Assembly: GCA_002401655.1 (NCBI GenBank)
Contig: NVTT01000058.1
Location: 1-5,025, forward strand
From: Gammaproteobacteria bacterium
GTDB lineage: Bacteria > Pseudomonadota > Gammaproteobacteria > Enterobacterales > Kangiellaceae
Reading direction: 5' to 3'
Length of the DNA stretch: 5,025 nt
The translations under genes and the position numbers were made by a program. Positions 1 through 5,025 of this stretch are shown piece by piece (within the stretch, counting starts at the first letter, position 1; each line of letters starts with the position of its first letter). The notes beneath the pieces were generated by a model. The model had not been told where the DNA came from. It ran no database searches and was given only the letters and a program-made list of their open reading frames with translations.

Positions 1-378
1 CCAAGAAATTAACATCCTCTGGCTTATAACGACCATCCAGTGCTCCTTTTTGGAAGAAAGCAGGAATCTAAAAGAACCAATAAATTACAGGTAAAAAGAA
101 GAGAGAACAGAAGGAGGAGGACACATACACATTGAAGGAGAGAAACATACCTTTGTATCTAGAGGCTTCTTCACAGCAGGCTTCTTTTCCCACTCTACAT
201 CTATTAGGGTTGCCTTATCCTAAAAGAAATGTTAGTATTTTTCTGTGAAAAAAATAATATGAAAACATACCACCACTCCTTGCCTTCTGCCTTTTGGAGG
301 CTGAGAACTGCCTGGAGTCTTGTTCATCAGTTTTGGAGGATCCAAACTGATTGAAGTCCTGTTCATCACAAGAGAAAC
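1..378 (-). CDS. Partial intron-containing eukaryotic gene, three exons, product not recognised
   Basis: Seen in sequence: three minus-strand exons, 378-271 (108 bp), 219-151 (69 bp) and 67-1 (67 bp, running off the window). Each is bounded by AG acceptor and GT donor dinucleotides where visible. Both complete exons are multiples of three, and all three read open in one shared phase-0 frame. Exon 1 gives 36 residues beginning VSLVMNRTSISLDPPKL; exon 2 gives DKATLIDVEWEKKPAVKK and on to DTK; exon 3 gives IPAFFQKGALDGRYKPEDV and on to NFL. The other phases reach a stop after splicing. The product is basic, lysine- and proline-rich, and looks like a linker running into a more ordered part. Neither the start nor the end of the gene is in view. 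I do not recognise the family and infer no function. Spliceosomal introns of this kind are not bacterial, so this DNA differs in origin from everything downstream of about position 414. Confidence 0.72.
68..150 (-). other. 83-bp spliceosomal intron
   Basis: On the minus strand it begins GTATGTTT at 150-143 and ends GGTTCTTTTAG at 78-68, with a long pyrimidine-rich stretch (CTCCTCCTTCTGTTCTCTCT, near 119-100) inside. The donor matches that of the 51-bp intron (GTATGT) and the acceptor has the same TTCTTTTAG form, so the two introns support each other. No clear branch-point consensus is visible. Splicing joins exon 2 to exon 3 in phase 0. Confidence 0.7.
220..270 (-). other. 51-bp spliceosomal intron
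   Basis: On the minus strand it starts GTATGT at 270-265 and ends TTTCTTTTAG at 229-220. A perfect TACTAAC branch-point match lies at 237-231, 10 nt before the acceptor AG. All three canonical intron signals are therefore present in 51 bp. The branch point to acceptor distance is very short, as expected in a genome with compact introns. Removing it joins exon 1 to exon 2 in phase 0. Confidence 0.75.
289..366 (-). repeat. Two-copy tandem repeat of 39 bp (13 codons) inside exon 1
   Basis: On the minus strand, 368-331 and 329-292 match at 30 of 38 positions by eye, with a 39-bp period. The copies share TGATGAACA at the start and CTCCAAAA at the end. In the exon frame they encode MNRTSISLDPPKL (366-328) and MNKTPGSSQPPKG (327-289), pattern MN[RK]T..S..PPK. 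A 39-bp period keeps the reading frame, as expected of coding duplication. The frame shifted by one base also shows a 13-residue repeat, so the repeat alone does not fix the frame; exon phasing does. Confidence 0.7.
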
Positions 379-428
379 CTATGAGAAAGTAAATAAAAAC
401 TATCAAATAAAACGAAGGAAAGTAAAGC
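379..428. other. Eukaryote-bacterium junction zone
   Basis: To the left, the minus strand ends an intron: a pyrimidine-rich tract leading to CTTTCTCATAG with AG at 380-379. To the right is a bacterial Shine-Dalgarno site at 414-419 and an intact chemoreceptor start at 429. The breakpoint therefore lies within roughly 380-413. The 9-mer GAAAGTAAA occurs twice, at 385-393 and 418-426, and could reflect microhomology or a false assembly overlap. No convincing bacterial promoter is present, which suggests the native upstream region of the chemoreceptor gene is missing. Whether the join is an assembly chimera or a real insertion cannot be decided from sequence alone; a chimera is more likely. Confidence 0.6.
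414..419 (+). promoter_or_regulatory. Ribosome binding site of the CZB chemoreceptor gene
   Basis: GAAGGA precedes the ATG at 429 by 9 nt. It supports that start codon and shows that the sequence is bacterial from at least this point onward. Confidence 0.6.
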
Positions 429-1577
429 ATGTGGTGGAAGAAAAAGGATGATTCTCTAGCTATCGAACTAAATTCGGCTAACCAAACAATTATAAAAATG
501 AAACGCGATCTGGAGCTTTTTGAAAAAGTCAGAGATGTCTCTGGTTTACAGCGCGACTATGCTCTTGAACAAATTAAGGAGCAATCTCACCTATATGAAT
601 TATGGGTTGATGGTGCTTTAACAATTGGTACAATAAGAGACGCTGTAGCCGATTCGTTTGAAAAATTAAACCGTGAAAAAAATCAGCTAATTGAATCAAT
701 TAACTCGTTTGATCAAATTCATGTACTTATTTCATCAATTGCTAGTAGCTTAGGTGAAATAAAAGCCCAAAACCATGAAGCAGCAATCTCCGTAGATACT
801 CTCAGCGAAAGAGGGCAAGCAATAGAACAGTTTGTTGCGCAAATTCAAAGTATATCCGATCAAACAAATCTTCTTGCACTTAACGCTGCTATTGAAGCAG
901 CTAGAGCTGGCGACCAAGGCCGCGGGTTTGCGGTGGTTGCAGATGAAGTAAGAACATTAGCGCAAAAATCCGCCACGGCCTCGCAGGAAATTACAACAAT
1001 CGTTTCCTCGATTACCGAGCAAACCAGTCTCACTCAAAAACAAATCCGAGATTCTGAAACCTCCGCCAATAGCCTTTTTGACCAAACGCATAATGTTCAA
1101 TCAATTATTAGCGAAATTACGGATGTTTCTAAAACAATGTTTCAAGTAATAGATCAATCCACTAATTCATCTTTTTTACAAACCGTAAAACTCGATCACG
1201 TCACTTGGAAATCTGAAATTTATCGAGCCGTTTGGGGTTTGTCTGACAAAACCGCAAATGATTTTGCTAATCATCACTCGTGTAGACTTGGCGAATGGTA
1301 TTTCAAAGGCGATGGAAGAAAATATAAGAACCTTTCTGCTTTTCAGCGTTTGGATAAACCCCATCAAGACGTGCATGACGGCGGATTTGAAGCCCTAAAA
1401 AGCTATGAGCTAGATGATAAAATGGGTATAAAATCAGGATTAATGAAAATGGAAAATGCTAGCAAGCTAGTCATTGATATATTAGCTGAGCTAGAAACGC
1501 AATTACCCTCAGATATTCCAAATACGGCAAAACAATCTAGTCAATCACCTGATGCAGGTTCTGCCGAACTCTTCTAG
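429..1577 (+). CDS. Soluble methyl-accepting chemotaxis protein with C-terminal CZB zinc-binding domain
   Basis: The 382-residue product has no hydrophobic segment long enough to span a membrane and no signal peptide, so it should be cytoplasmic. Residues 10-50 look like a coiled coil. Residues about 80-245 are the chemoreceptor signalling domain, with the conserved hairpin tip at 141-178 ([19 protein letters not shown], then [15 protein letters not shown]) that contacts CheA and CheW. Residues about 255-355 form a CZB domain with all four expected zinc ligands: H257 (HVTW), C285 (CRLGEW), H312 and H316 (PHQDVH). Known for the family: CZB domains bind zinc through three His and one Cys, and in Helicobacter TlpD such a cytoplasmic receptor responds to oxidants including hypochlorite. 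Inferred: this protein senses zinc or oxidant and modulates a chemotaxis kinase. The last 25 or so residues are a polar tail with no recognisable CheR-docking pentapeptide. The start is supported by the site at 414-419 and the typical short basic MWWKKKDD opening. Confidence 0.93.
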   Translation: MWWKKKDDSLAIELNSANQTIIKMKRDLELFEKVRDVSGLQRDYALEQIKEQSHLYELWVDGALTIGTIRDAVADSFEKLNREKNQLIESINSFDQIHVLISSIASSLGEIKAQNHEAAISVDTLSERGQAIEQFVAQIQSISDQTNLLALNAAIEAARAGDQGRGFAVVADEVRTLAQKSATASQEITTIVSSITEQTSLTQKQIRDSETSANSLFDQTHNVQSIISEITDVSKTMFQVIDQSTNSSFLQTVKLDHVTWKSEIYRAVWGLSDKTANDFANHHSCRLGEWYFKGDGRKYKNLSAFQRLDKPHQDVHDGGFEALKSYELDDKMGIKSGLMKMENASKLVIDILAELETQLPSDIPNTAKQSSQSPDAGSAELF

Positions 1578-1602
1578 TATTTAAATTAAAGCTTTATTGT
1601 AG

Positions 1603-1628
1603 CCTTGATGGAGCCCGCGTAATCAAGG
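1603..1628. repeat. Inverted repeat in the convergent intergenic region
   Basis: CCTTGAT at 1603-1609 is exactly complementary to ATCAAGG at 1622-1628, with a 12-nt GC-rich loop (GGAGCCCGCGTA). It starts 25 bp after the stop of the CZB chemoreceptor gene. No U-run follows on the plus strand, so it is not a standard intrinsic terminator. It could stabilise an mRNA 3' end or be a copy of a dispersed intergenic palindrome; the window holds only one copy. Confidence 0.45.
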
Positions 1629-1676
1629 AATTAATTTGCTCACAATAATCTCCTCTCTCCCACAAATCTCAAACCT

Positions 1677-1715
1677 AAAAAAGCCGAGTCTATTAAGAAA
1701 GTAGCTCGGCTTTTT
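1677..1715. terminator. Bidirectional rho-independent terminator between convergent chemoreceptor genes
   Basis: GCCGAGT at 1683-1689 pairs with GCTCGGC at 1704-1710 (the last pair is a G-T wobble), with a 14-nt loop. Five A-T pairs extend the stem (A-run 1677-1682, T-run 1711-1715). The GC stem is followed by a T-run on each strand, so it can end transcription of both the plus-strand gene stopping at 1577 and the minus-strand gene stopping at 1752. Confidence 0.88.
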
Positions 1716-1751
1716 GCTAGTTCTTGAGTTCCTAAAACAAAGGAATAATGT

Positions 1752-3755
1752 CTAAAACTTAAAGTGCGAAACTAACCCTTGCAAATTAACCGCTAGTTTT
1801 GCCATATCTTGACTCGCGGCTAAATTCTCCGTTGCTCCTTGAGCTGTTTGATCCGCAGCTTGAGAGATAGATAATATATTCTCATGCATTTCTCTAGACA
1901 CAGCGCTTTGCTCATCGGCAGCGCTGGCGATATGACTACTCATGTCATTAATAATATTTACAGCATTGGTGATCTTAACCAAAGACTCGCCCGCTTTTGC
2001 TGTTTCTTCCACACTATTTTGTGCTTCTTGAGTACTACTTTTCATTACCTCAACGGCTTCTTGTGTTCCACTCTGCAACCGCTCAATCATTTCTTGAATT
2101 TCAGAAGTTGACTCTTGCGTTTTACTAGCTAAGGTTCTAACTTCATCCGCTACAACGGCAAACCCTCTTCCTTGTTCTCCCGCTCTAGCCGCTTCAATAG
2201 CTGCATTTAAAGCAAGCAAATTAGTCTGGTCAGCGATACCTCTGATAACATCTAAAACACTACCAATACTTGTTGAATACTCATCGAGTTTATTGATGAC
2301 ATCAGCCGCTCGTTGAATCTCGGAAGCGAGACCGTTTATTGTACTGATATTATCTTGTACAACTTGTTGTCCTGCAGAAGCTTCTTGATTTGCATTCTGT
2401 ACTTCTCTGAGTGTATTGCTAGCACTAGATGCAACTTCATCAACCGTTGCAGTCATTTCAGTCATTGCCGTTGCAATCATGTCCGTTTGTTCTTTTTGTT
2501 GTCCAATACTAACGTTGCTTTGTAATGAAATTGCGGAGGTTTCTTCTGCGGCCGCGGAAAGTTGTTGTGAGCTACTGGATATTTCGGTCATCATGCCACT
2601 TAATTGCGTGCTCAAACGGTTAATACCTTCAGACAGCTTACCTATTTCATCGTCGCTATGAACATCGACTTTATCTCTTAAATCACCATCAGCGACTTTG
2701 TTCATCACCTTTAATACAGCTGATAGAGGACCTCGAATACTTTTTAATACCCAAGCATTAATGCCTGCAGCCACTAATATAGCGATTATAGCTAACCCGA
2801 TCATCAGTGCGCGACTTGACGTTACATTGGCGTTCGCTTCTTCTTTTATACTGAGGTTAAGGGCATTCACTCGATCGGAAACAATGGCTAAATCCGATAA
2901 CGCTTGTTCAGCAATTTGCGCCGATTGAAGCAGTTCTGATTTTGCTTTTTGTTTGGTATTTAATTGCGTTTCTAATAATTGTAAAATGCTGGTTGAACCA
3001 ACCACTAATGATTTAAAATTTTCAACGCTAGATAGTGTGTCGTTATAATATTCGTTATTTTTGGCAGTTCTATTACTGCTCACTTGGTAAAAGCGTTTTG
3101 AAAAATCCTGCATTAAAGTAGTAATTTCATTTCTTGCTAGATTGACCTGAGATAATTCAGCAATTGCCAAAGCATCGGTAATAGTTACCGTTGCTTCTGT
3201 TACCATTGAAGACATTGCAGAAAGGTTATCTGCCACTGATTTAGTGCGAGCCTCATCTGAAAAATCAGATAAAAGAGAGTCCAAGTCATCCGCAGCATCT
3301 TCAAATGCGACTTGCTTATCAGTTAATTGCGTTCGTAAACTAAGATCTTCCTGGTGTGATTTAAATGATTGAGGGACCAAAGCGAAATAATCATTTACTT
3401 TTTTGTGACTTTTATTCAGTGCCGAGTTGATATTTTCATGGCTTGCAGAATATTGATCAAGCGCTTTATAAGCTTTAGTATTATCTTTTTGATGTTGATT
3501 AAACCCACTTTCATAACTAGGTAACTCACTAGATTCGATAGCTTGGTGATAATTATTCACTTGCACGCTTGCTTTGAGCAAACTAGTCATAACATTGCTG
3601 GTTTGCTGTAACATGGGTGTAGATTCTTCTGTAACTCTCGTCAGGCCGTCATTAATGCTACTAACGCCGGACAGACCGTTAAAAACCAATATGACCAAAA
3701 GGGCGATTGTTAAAGTGGCACCACCAACTATACGTGCCGTTACTGTTAAATTCAT
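1752..3755 (-). CDS. Transmembrane methyl-accepting chemotaxis protein (large helical sensor, HAMP, signalling domain)
   Basis: The 667-residue product has the full classical layout. TM1 is at about 8-30, followed by a periplasmic sensor of about 284 residues (31-314) that is rich in Gln, Asn, Ser and Leu and appears almost wholly helical. TM2 is at about 315-337 ([20 protein letters not shown]). HAMP spans about 338-390, with the expected proline (RGPL) and DGDLRDKV and DDEIGKL elements. The signalling domain spans about 395-667, with hairpin tip [20 protein letters not shown] at 507-526 and [15 protein letters not shown] to 543. The sensor's size and helicity resemble HBM-type (McpS-like) double four-helix bundles; that is inference and the ligand cannot be named. 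The protein should sit in the polar array with CheA and CheW. The C-terminus (LVSHFKF) resembles other marine gammaproteobacterial receptors and lacks an NWETF-like CheR pentapeptide. An AGAGG site at 3765-3761 on the minus strand lies 5 nt before the ATG and supports this start. Confidence 0.95.
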   Translation of the reverse strand: MNLTVTARIVGGATLTIALLVILVFNGLSGVSSINDGLTRVTEESTPMLQQTSNVMTSLLKASVQVNNYHQAIESSELPSYESGFNQHQKDNTKAYKALDQYSASHENINSALNKSHKKVNDYFALVPQSFKSHQEDLSLRTQLTDKQVAFEDAADDLDSLLSDFSDEARTKSVADNLSAMSSMVTEATVTITDALAIAELSQVNLARNEITTLMQDFSKRFYQVSSNRTAKNNEYYNDTLSSVENFKSLVVGSTSILQLLETQLNTKQKAKSELLQSAQIAEQALSDLAIVSDRVNALNLSIKEEANANVTSSRALMIGLAIIAILVAAGINAWVLKSIRGPLSAVLKVMNKVADGDLRDKVDVHSDDEIGKLSEGINRLSTQLSGMMTEISSSSQQLSAAAEETSAISLQSNVSIGQQKEQTDMIATAMTEMTATVDEVASSASNTLREVQNANQEASAGQQVVQDNISTINGLASEIQRAADVINKLDEYSTSIGSVLDVIRGIADQTNLLALNAAIEAARAGEQGRGFAVVADEVRTLASKTQESTSEIQEMIERLQSGTQEAVEVMKSSTQEAQNSVEETAKAGESLVKITNAVNIINDMSSHIASAADEQSAVSREMHENILSISQAADQTAQGATENLAASQDMAKLAVNLQGLVSHFKF

Positions 3756-3931
3756 AAATACCTCTAAATGCCTAAATTTTCCTAAATATAGAATACTAAG
3801 CCTACTCCTTGGCTTATTTTGATTACGTTTTATCTCTTAAGTAAAGATTAGACCTAAATAGTGCAGTTTGCCGAATTTTTCTATCCTACCTTTGTTCCAA
3901 TGCTTTTAATCACCTTTTTTTCAAGGTGCTT

Positions 3932-3974
3932 ATACCAATCCTTATTTATATTTTGCCCTATTAGCCATACCAAT
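3932..3974. repeat. Direct repeat ATACCAAT, two copies
   Basis: ATACCAAT occurs at 3932-3939 (within CTTATACCAATCC) and 3967-3974 (within GCCATACCAATAAG), 35 bp apart. A related CCAATCAA lies at 3997-4004 and TGATACCA at 4009-4016. From memory, TATACCAAT-type words are common in intergenic DNA of Alteromonadales, so these may be half-copies of a dispersed element or a protein-binding site. Only the two exact copies are directly supported. Confidence 0.4.
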
Positions 3975-3990
3975 AAGATGTTGTTATTAT
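3961..3990 (+). promoter_or_regulatory. Weak candidate sigma-70 promoter for the DUF302-fadD unit
   Basis: TATTAT at 3985-3990 matches the -10 consensus at five of six positions. TTAGCC at 3961-3966 is a poor -35 box at an 18-bp spacing. It would start transcription about 30 bp upstream of the ATG at 4028. Much of the region is AT-rich, so chance matches are likely. Confidence 0.25.
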
Positions 3991-4027
3991 CTAAGACCAA
4001 TCAATTCTTGATACCATAGGGAAAGTT

Positions 4028-4495
4028 ATGAAATTACATCGAGCAGAGCTATTAAAAACAGCTTTTTTAATGATCGCATGCTCAATTAGTAGTTGCTGTT
4101 GGGCACAAGGCAAGGGAATGGTGAGTTTTGAAAGTTCATATTCGGTTGCTGAAACCGAACAACGGCTCATTCAAATACTAAAAAGCAAAGACTTTAAAAT
4201 ATTTACCCGAATTAATCATTCTGATGGTGCAAAGGCTGTGAATATCAAGCTACCAGAAACTCGAGTGGTTATTTTTGGAAAACCACAAATTGGTTCAAAA
4301 TTGATGCTGTGTAGTCCGAGCGTGGCTATCGATTTACCACAGAAAATGCTAATTTGGAAAGATGGTCATCAAGTGAAGCTTGCTTTTAATTCACCAAAAT
4401 TTTTGCAAAAACGCCATCAAATGAATGGCTGTGAAACACTTCTTAAAAAAATTAATGGCGCACTGAATAAAATAGCTGAGAAGGTAACCAGTTAA
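4028..4495 (+). CDS. Exported DUF302-family protein
   Basis: The 155-residue product starts with a basic n-region and a hydrophobic stretch (about 10-24) ending in a signal-peptidase I-like site after CCWA (residue 26). Residues about 31-130 match the DUF302 pattern: an opening VSFESSYSVAETEQRLIQIL, then F-x-I-F-x-R-I-x-H-S-x-G-A near 56-68, VVIFGKPQIGSKLM at 80-93, IDLPQKMLIWKD at 101-112, and a terminal NSPKFLQKRH. A short helical tail follows. Known of the family: small alpha/beta domains, widespread in bacteria, without an agreed biochemical function. Inferred location is the periplasm. The cysteines at 18, 23 and 24 lie in or next to the signal sequence; a lipoprotein reading (MIAC18) is possible but lacks the usual Leu at -3. 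AGGGA at 4018-4022, 5 nt before the ATG, supports the start. The gene lies 41 bp upstream of the fadD-like gene, so the two are probably co-transcribed. Confidence 0.85.
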   Translation: MKLHRAELLKTAFLMIACSISSCCWAQGKGMVSFESSYSVAETEQRLIQILKSKDFKIFTRINHSDGAKAVNIKLPETRVVIFGKPQIGSKLMLCSPSVAIDLPQKMLIWKDGHQVKLAFNSPKFLQKRHQMNGCETLLKKINGALNKIAEKVTS

Positions 4496-4524
4496 AAATA
4501 AATAAAACAAAATACTTACTTTAT

Positions 4525-4530
4525 GAGGGA
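4525..4530 (+). promoter_or_regulatory. Ribosome binding site of the fadD-like gene
   Basis: GAGGGA lies 6 nt before the ATG at 4537 and fixes that start. The 41-bp gap after the DUF302 stop contains no terminator hairpin and no strong promoter, which favours read-through from upstream. Confidence 0.6.
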
Positions 4531-4536
4531 TAAATA

Positions 4537-5025
4537 ATGGAAAAATCATGGTTTAAGAACTACCCCGCTAGTTGTGCTAGAGAAATTGACGTCAATACCT
4601 ATCAATCAATGGTTGAAGTCTTTGACAATGCGATTGATTTATATGGTGATAAGATCGCCTTTCAGAGCTTTGGAAAGGAGCTTAGTTATTCTGAAATAAA
4701 AGCGTTATCGGACAAATTTGGTGCCTATTTACAAAATGAGTTAGGTGTTAAAAAAGGCGATAGAGTTGCTGTGATGTGTCCTAATACCTTTGTTTTTGCG
4801 ATTTCATTATGGGCTATTATTCGAATTGGCGCGGTTCAAGTCAGCATTAACCCTCTTTACTCTCCCCACGAGTTAAAGCATCAACTGAAAGATGCAGATG
4901 TAGAAAATATTATTATTTACTCTGCTTCAACGCCTATTCTTGCGGAAATTATTGAAAGTAGCCCTATTAAACAAGTGATTGTGGCTGGAATTGATGACTT
5001 AATTGACCTTGGACTACCTAATGCG
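4537..5025 (+). CDS. fadD: Long-chain-fatty-acid--CoA ligase (FadD-like), N-terminal part, cut by window end
   Basis: The frame is open for 163 codons from the ATG to the window edge; the whole family is about 550-560 residues, so under a third is visible. The N-terminus reads MEKSWFKNYPASCAREIDV, close to the MxKxWLKNYPxGVPxEID opening of gammaproteobacterial FadD. It is followed by LSYSEIKALSDKFGAYLQ, then NELGVKKGDRVAVMCPNTF and INPLYSPHELKHQLKDADVE, all in the family order and spacing. FadD activates long-chain fatty acids with ATP and CoA to acyl-CoA at the inner membrane, feeding beta-oxidation. The ATP-binding P-loop (YTGGTTGxxKG type) and the adenylation motifs lie beyond the window, so catalytic competence cannot be judged. 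Some usually conserved stretches differ (CPNTFVFAISLWAIIRIGAV), so it may be a second fadD paralogue or a related medium-chain ligase. The symbol is by family resemblance only. Confidence 0.88.
   Translation, partial: MEKSWFKNYPASCAREIDVNTYQSMVEVFDNAIDLYGDKIAFQSFGKELSYSEIKALSDKFGAYLQNELGVKKGDRVAVMCPNTFVFAISLWAIIRIGAVQVSINPLYSPHELKHQLKDADVENIIIYSASTPILAEIIESSPIKQVIVAGIDDLIDLGLPNA

Larger units (their letters stand above)
3756..4027. promoter_or_regulatory. Divergent intergenic region between the membrane chemoreceptor and DUF302 genes
   Basis: This 272-bp AT-rich region must hold promoters for both divergent genes. Visible elements are CTAAAT at 3764-3769, 3772-3777, 3782-3787 and 3854-3859; ATACCAAT at 3932-3939 and 3967-3974; and a small hairpin, CACCTT at 3911-3916 with AAGGTG at 3923-3928. 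On the minus strand, no good FliA-type (sigma-28) site and no convincing sigma-70 pair was found upstream of the chemoreceptor. No ORF with a credible start and ribosome binding site lies in this stretch. Confidence 0.5.

Noticed and set aside
111..120. AAGGAGGAGG as a strong plus-strand Shine-Dalgarno site.
   Set aside because: No ATG, GTG or TTG at suitable spacing opens a lasting frame. It is the complement of the pyrimidine-rich tract of the 83-bp intron.
215..430. A continuous 71-codon minus-strand frame with the motif DEQDFNQFGSSK repeated as DEQDSRQFSASK.
   Set aside because: It runs through an intron acceptor and into an intron, and when spliced it meets a stop at once or in exon 3. 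The frame one base away stays open across all three exons with matching phases.
1176..1376. Minus-strand 66-codon frame inside the CZB chemoreceptor gene.
   Set aside because: It lies opposite the conserved CZB coding sequence and has no family features, so it is a shadow frame.
1884..3822. Several plus-strand frames of 70-82 codons opposite the membrane chemoreceptor gene.
   Set aside because: All, including the last one, overlap the conserved chemoreceptor frame, have no recognisable domains and no convincing ribosome binding sites.
3842..3877. TAAAGATT followed by GCCGAATT as a FliA (sigma-28) promoter.
   Set aside because: The spacing is 20 bp rather than about 11, and it points away from the chemoreceptor gene.
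3911..3928. CACCTT/AAGGTG hairpin as a terminator.
   Set aside because: The stem is only 6 bp, the T-run is in the loop rather than after the stem, and no gene ends here on either strand.
4064..4099. Lipoprotein signal (MIAC) in the DUF302 protein.
   Set aside because: The -3 position is Met rather than Leu, and a standard signal-peptidase I site (CWA before Gln) follows; kept only as an alternative.
1..5025. CRISPR arrays, tRNA or rRNA genes, insertion sequences, phage or defence genes.
   Set aside because: No regularly spaced repeats, tRNA-like cloverleaf, rRNA-like stretch, transposase motif or defence domain was seen.

Overview
The window joins two unlike kinds of DNA. Positions 1 to about 380-413 look eukaryotic: three short minus-strand exons are separated by introns of 51 and 83 bp with GTATGT donors, pyrimidine-rich tracts ending in TTTTAG and, in one intron, a perfect TACTAAC branch point. 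The rest (about 414-5025) is compact, intron-free bacterial DNA with Shine-Dalgarno sites and a rho-independent terminator. Its AT-leaning composition, chemoreceptor types and FadD-like gene suggest a marine gammaproteobacterium of the Alteromonadales (Colwellia/Thalassotalea/Shewanella-like). That placement is inferred from protein style, not from a search. The simplest reading is a chimeric scaffold from a host-plus-microbe sample, for example a marine invertebrate such as a sponge, where introns of this size are common. A true bacterium-to-eukaryote insertion is less likely but cannot be excluded from sequence alone.

Layout: 1-378 (minus), 3' part of an intron-containing eukaryotic gene that I do not recognise, open in one frame across three exons and carrying a 13-residue tandem repeat. 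379-428, junction zone, with intron acceptor tract on one side and the bacterial ribosome binding site on the other. 429-1577 (plus), a soluble chemoreceptor with a C-terminal CZB zinc-binding domain. 1578-1751, convergent intergenic region with an inverted repeat and a bidirectional terminator. 1752-3755 (minus), a classical membrane chemoreceptor with a large, probably helical periplasmic sensor, HAMP and signalling domain. 3756-4027, divergent intergenic region with short repeats. 4028-4495 (plus), an exported DUF302-family protein. 4537-5025 (plus), the first 163 codons of a FadD-type acyl-CoA synthetase, cut by the window edge.

The two chemoreceptors converge on one terminator. Both carry the conserved hairpin tip that contacts CheA and CheW, so both probably feed a chemotaxis array, one sensing periplasmic ligands and the other cytoplasmic metal or redox conditions. 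The DUF302 gene and the fadD-like gene are 41 bp apart on one strand and are probably co-transcribed. I find no previously undescribed multi-gene system. The most notable signal is the eukaryote-bacterium junction.
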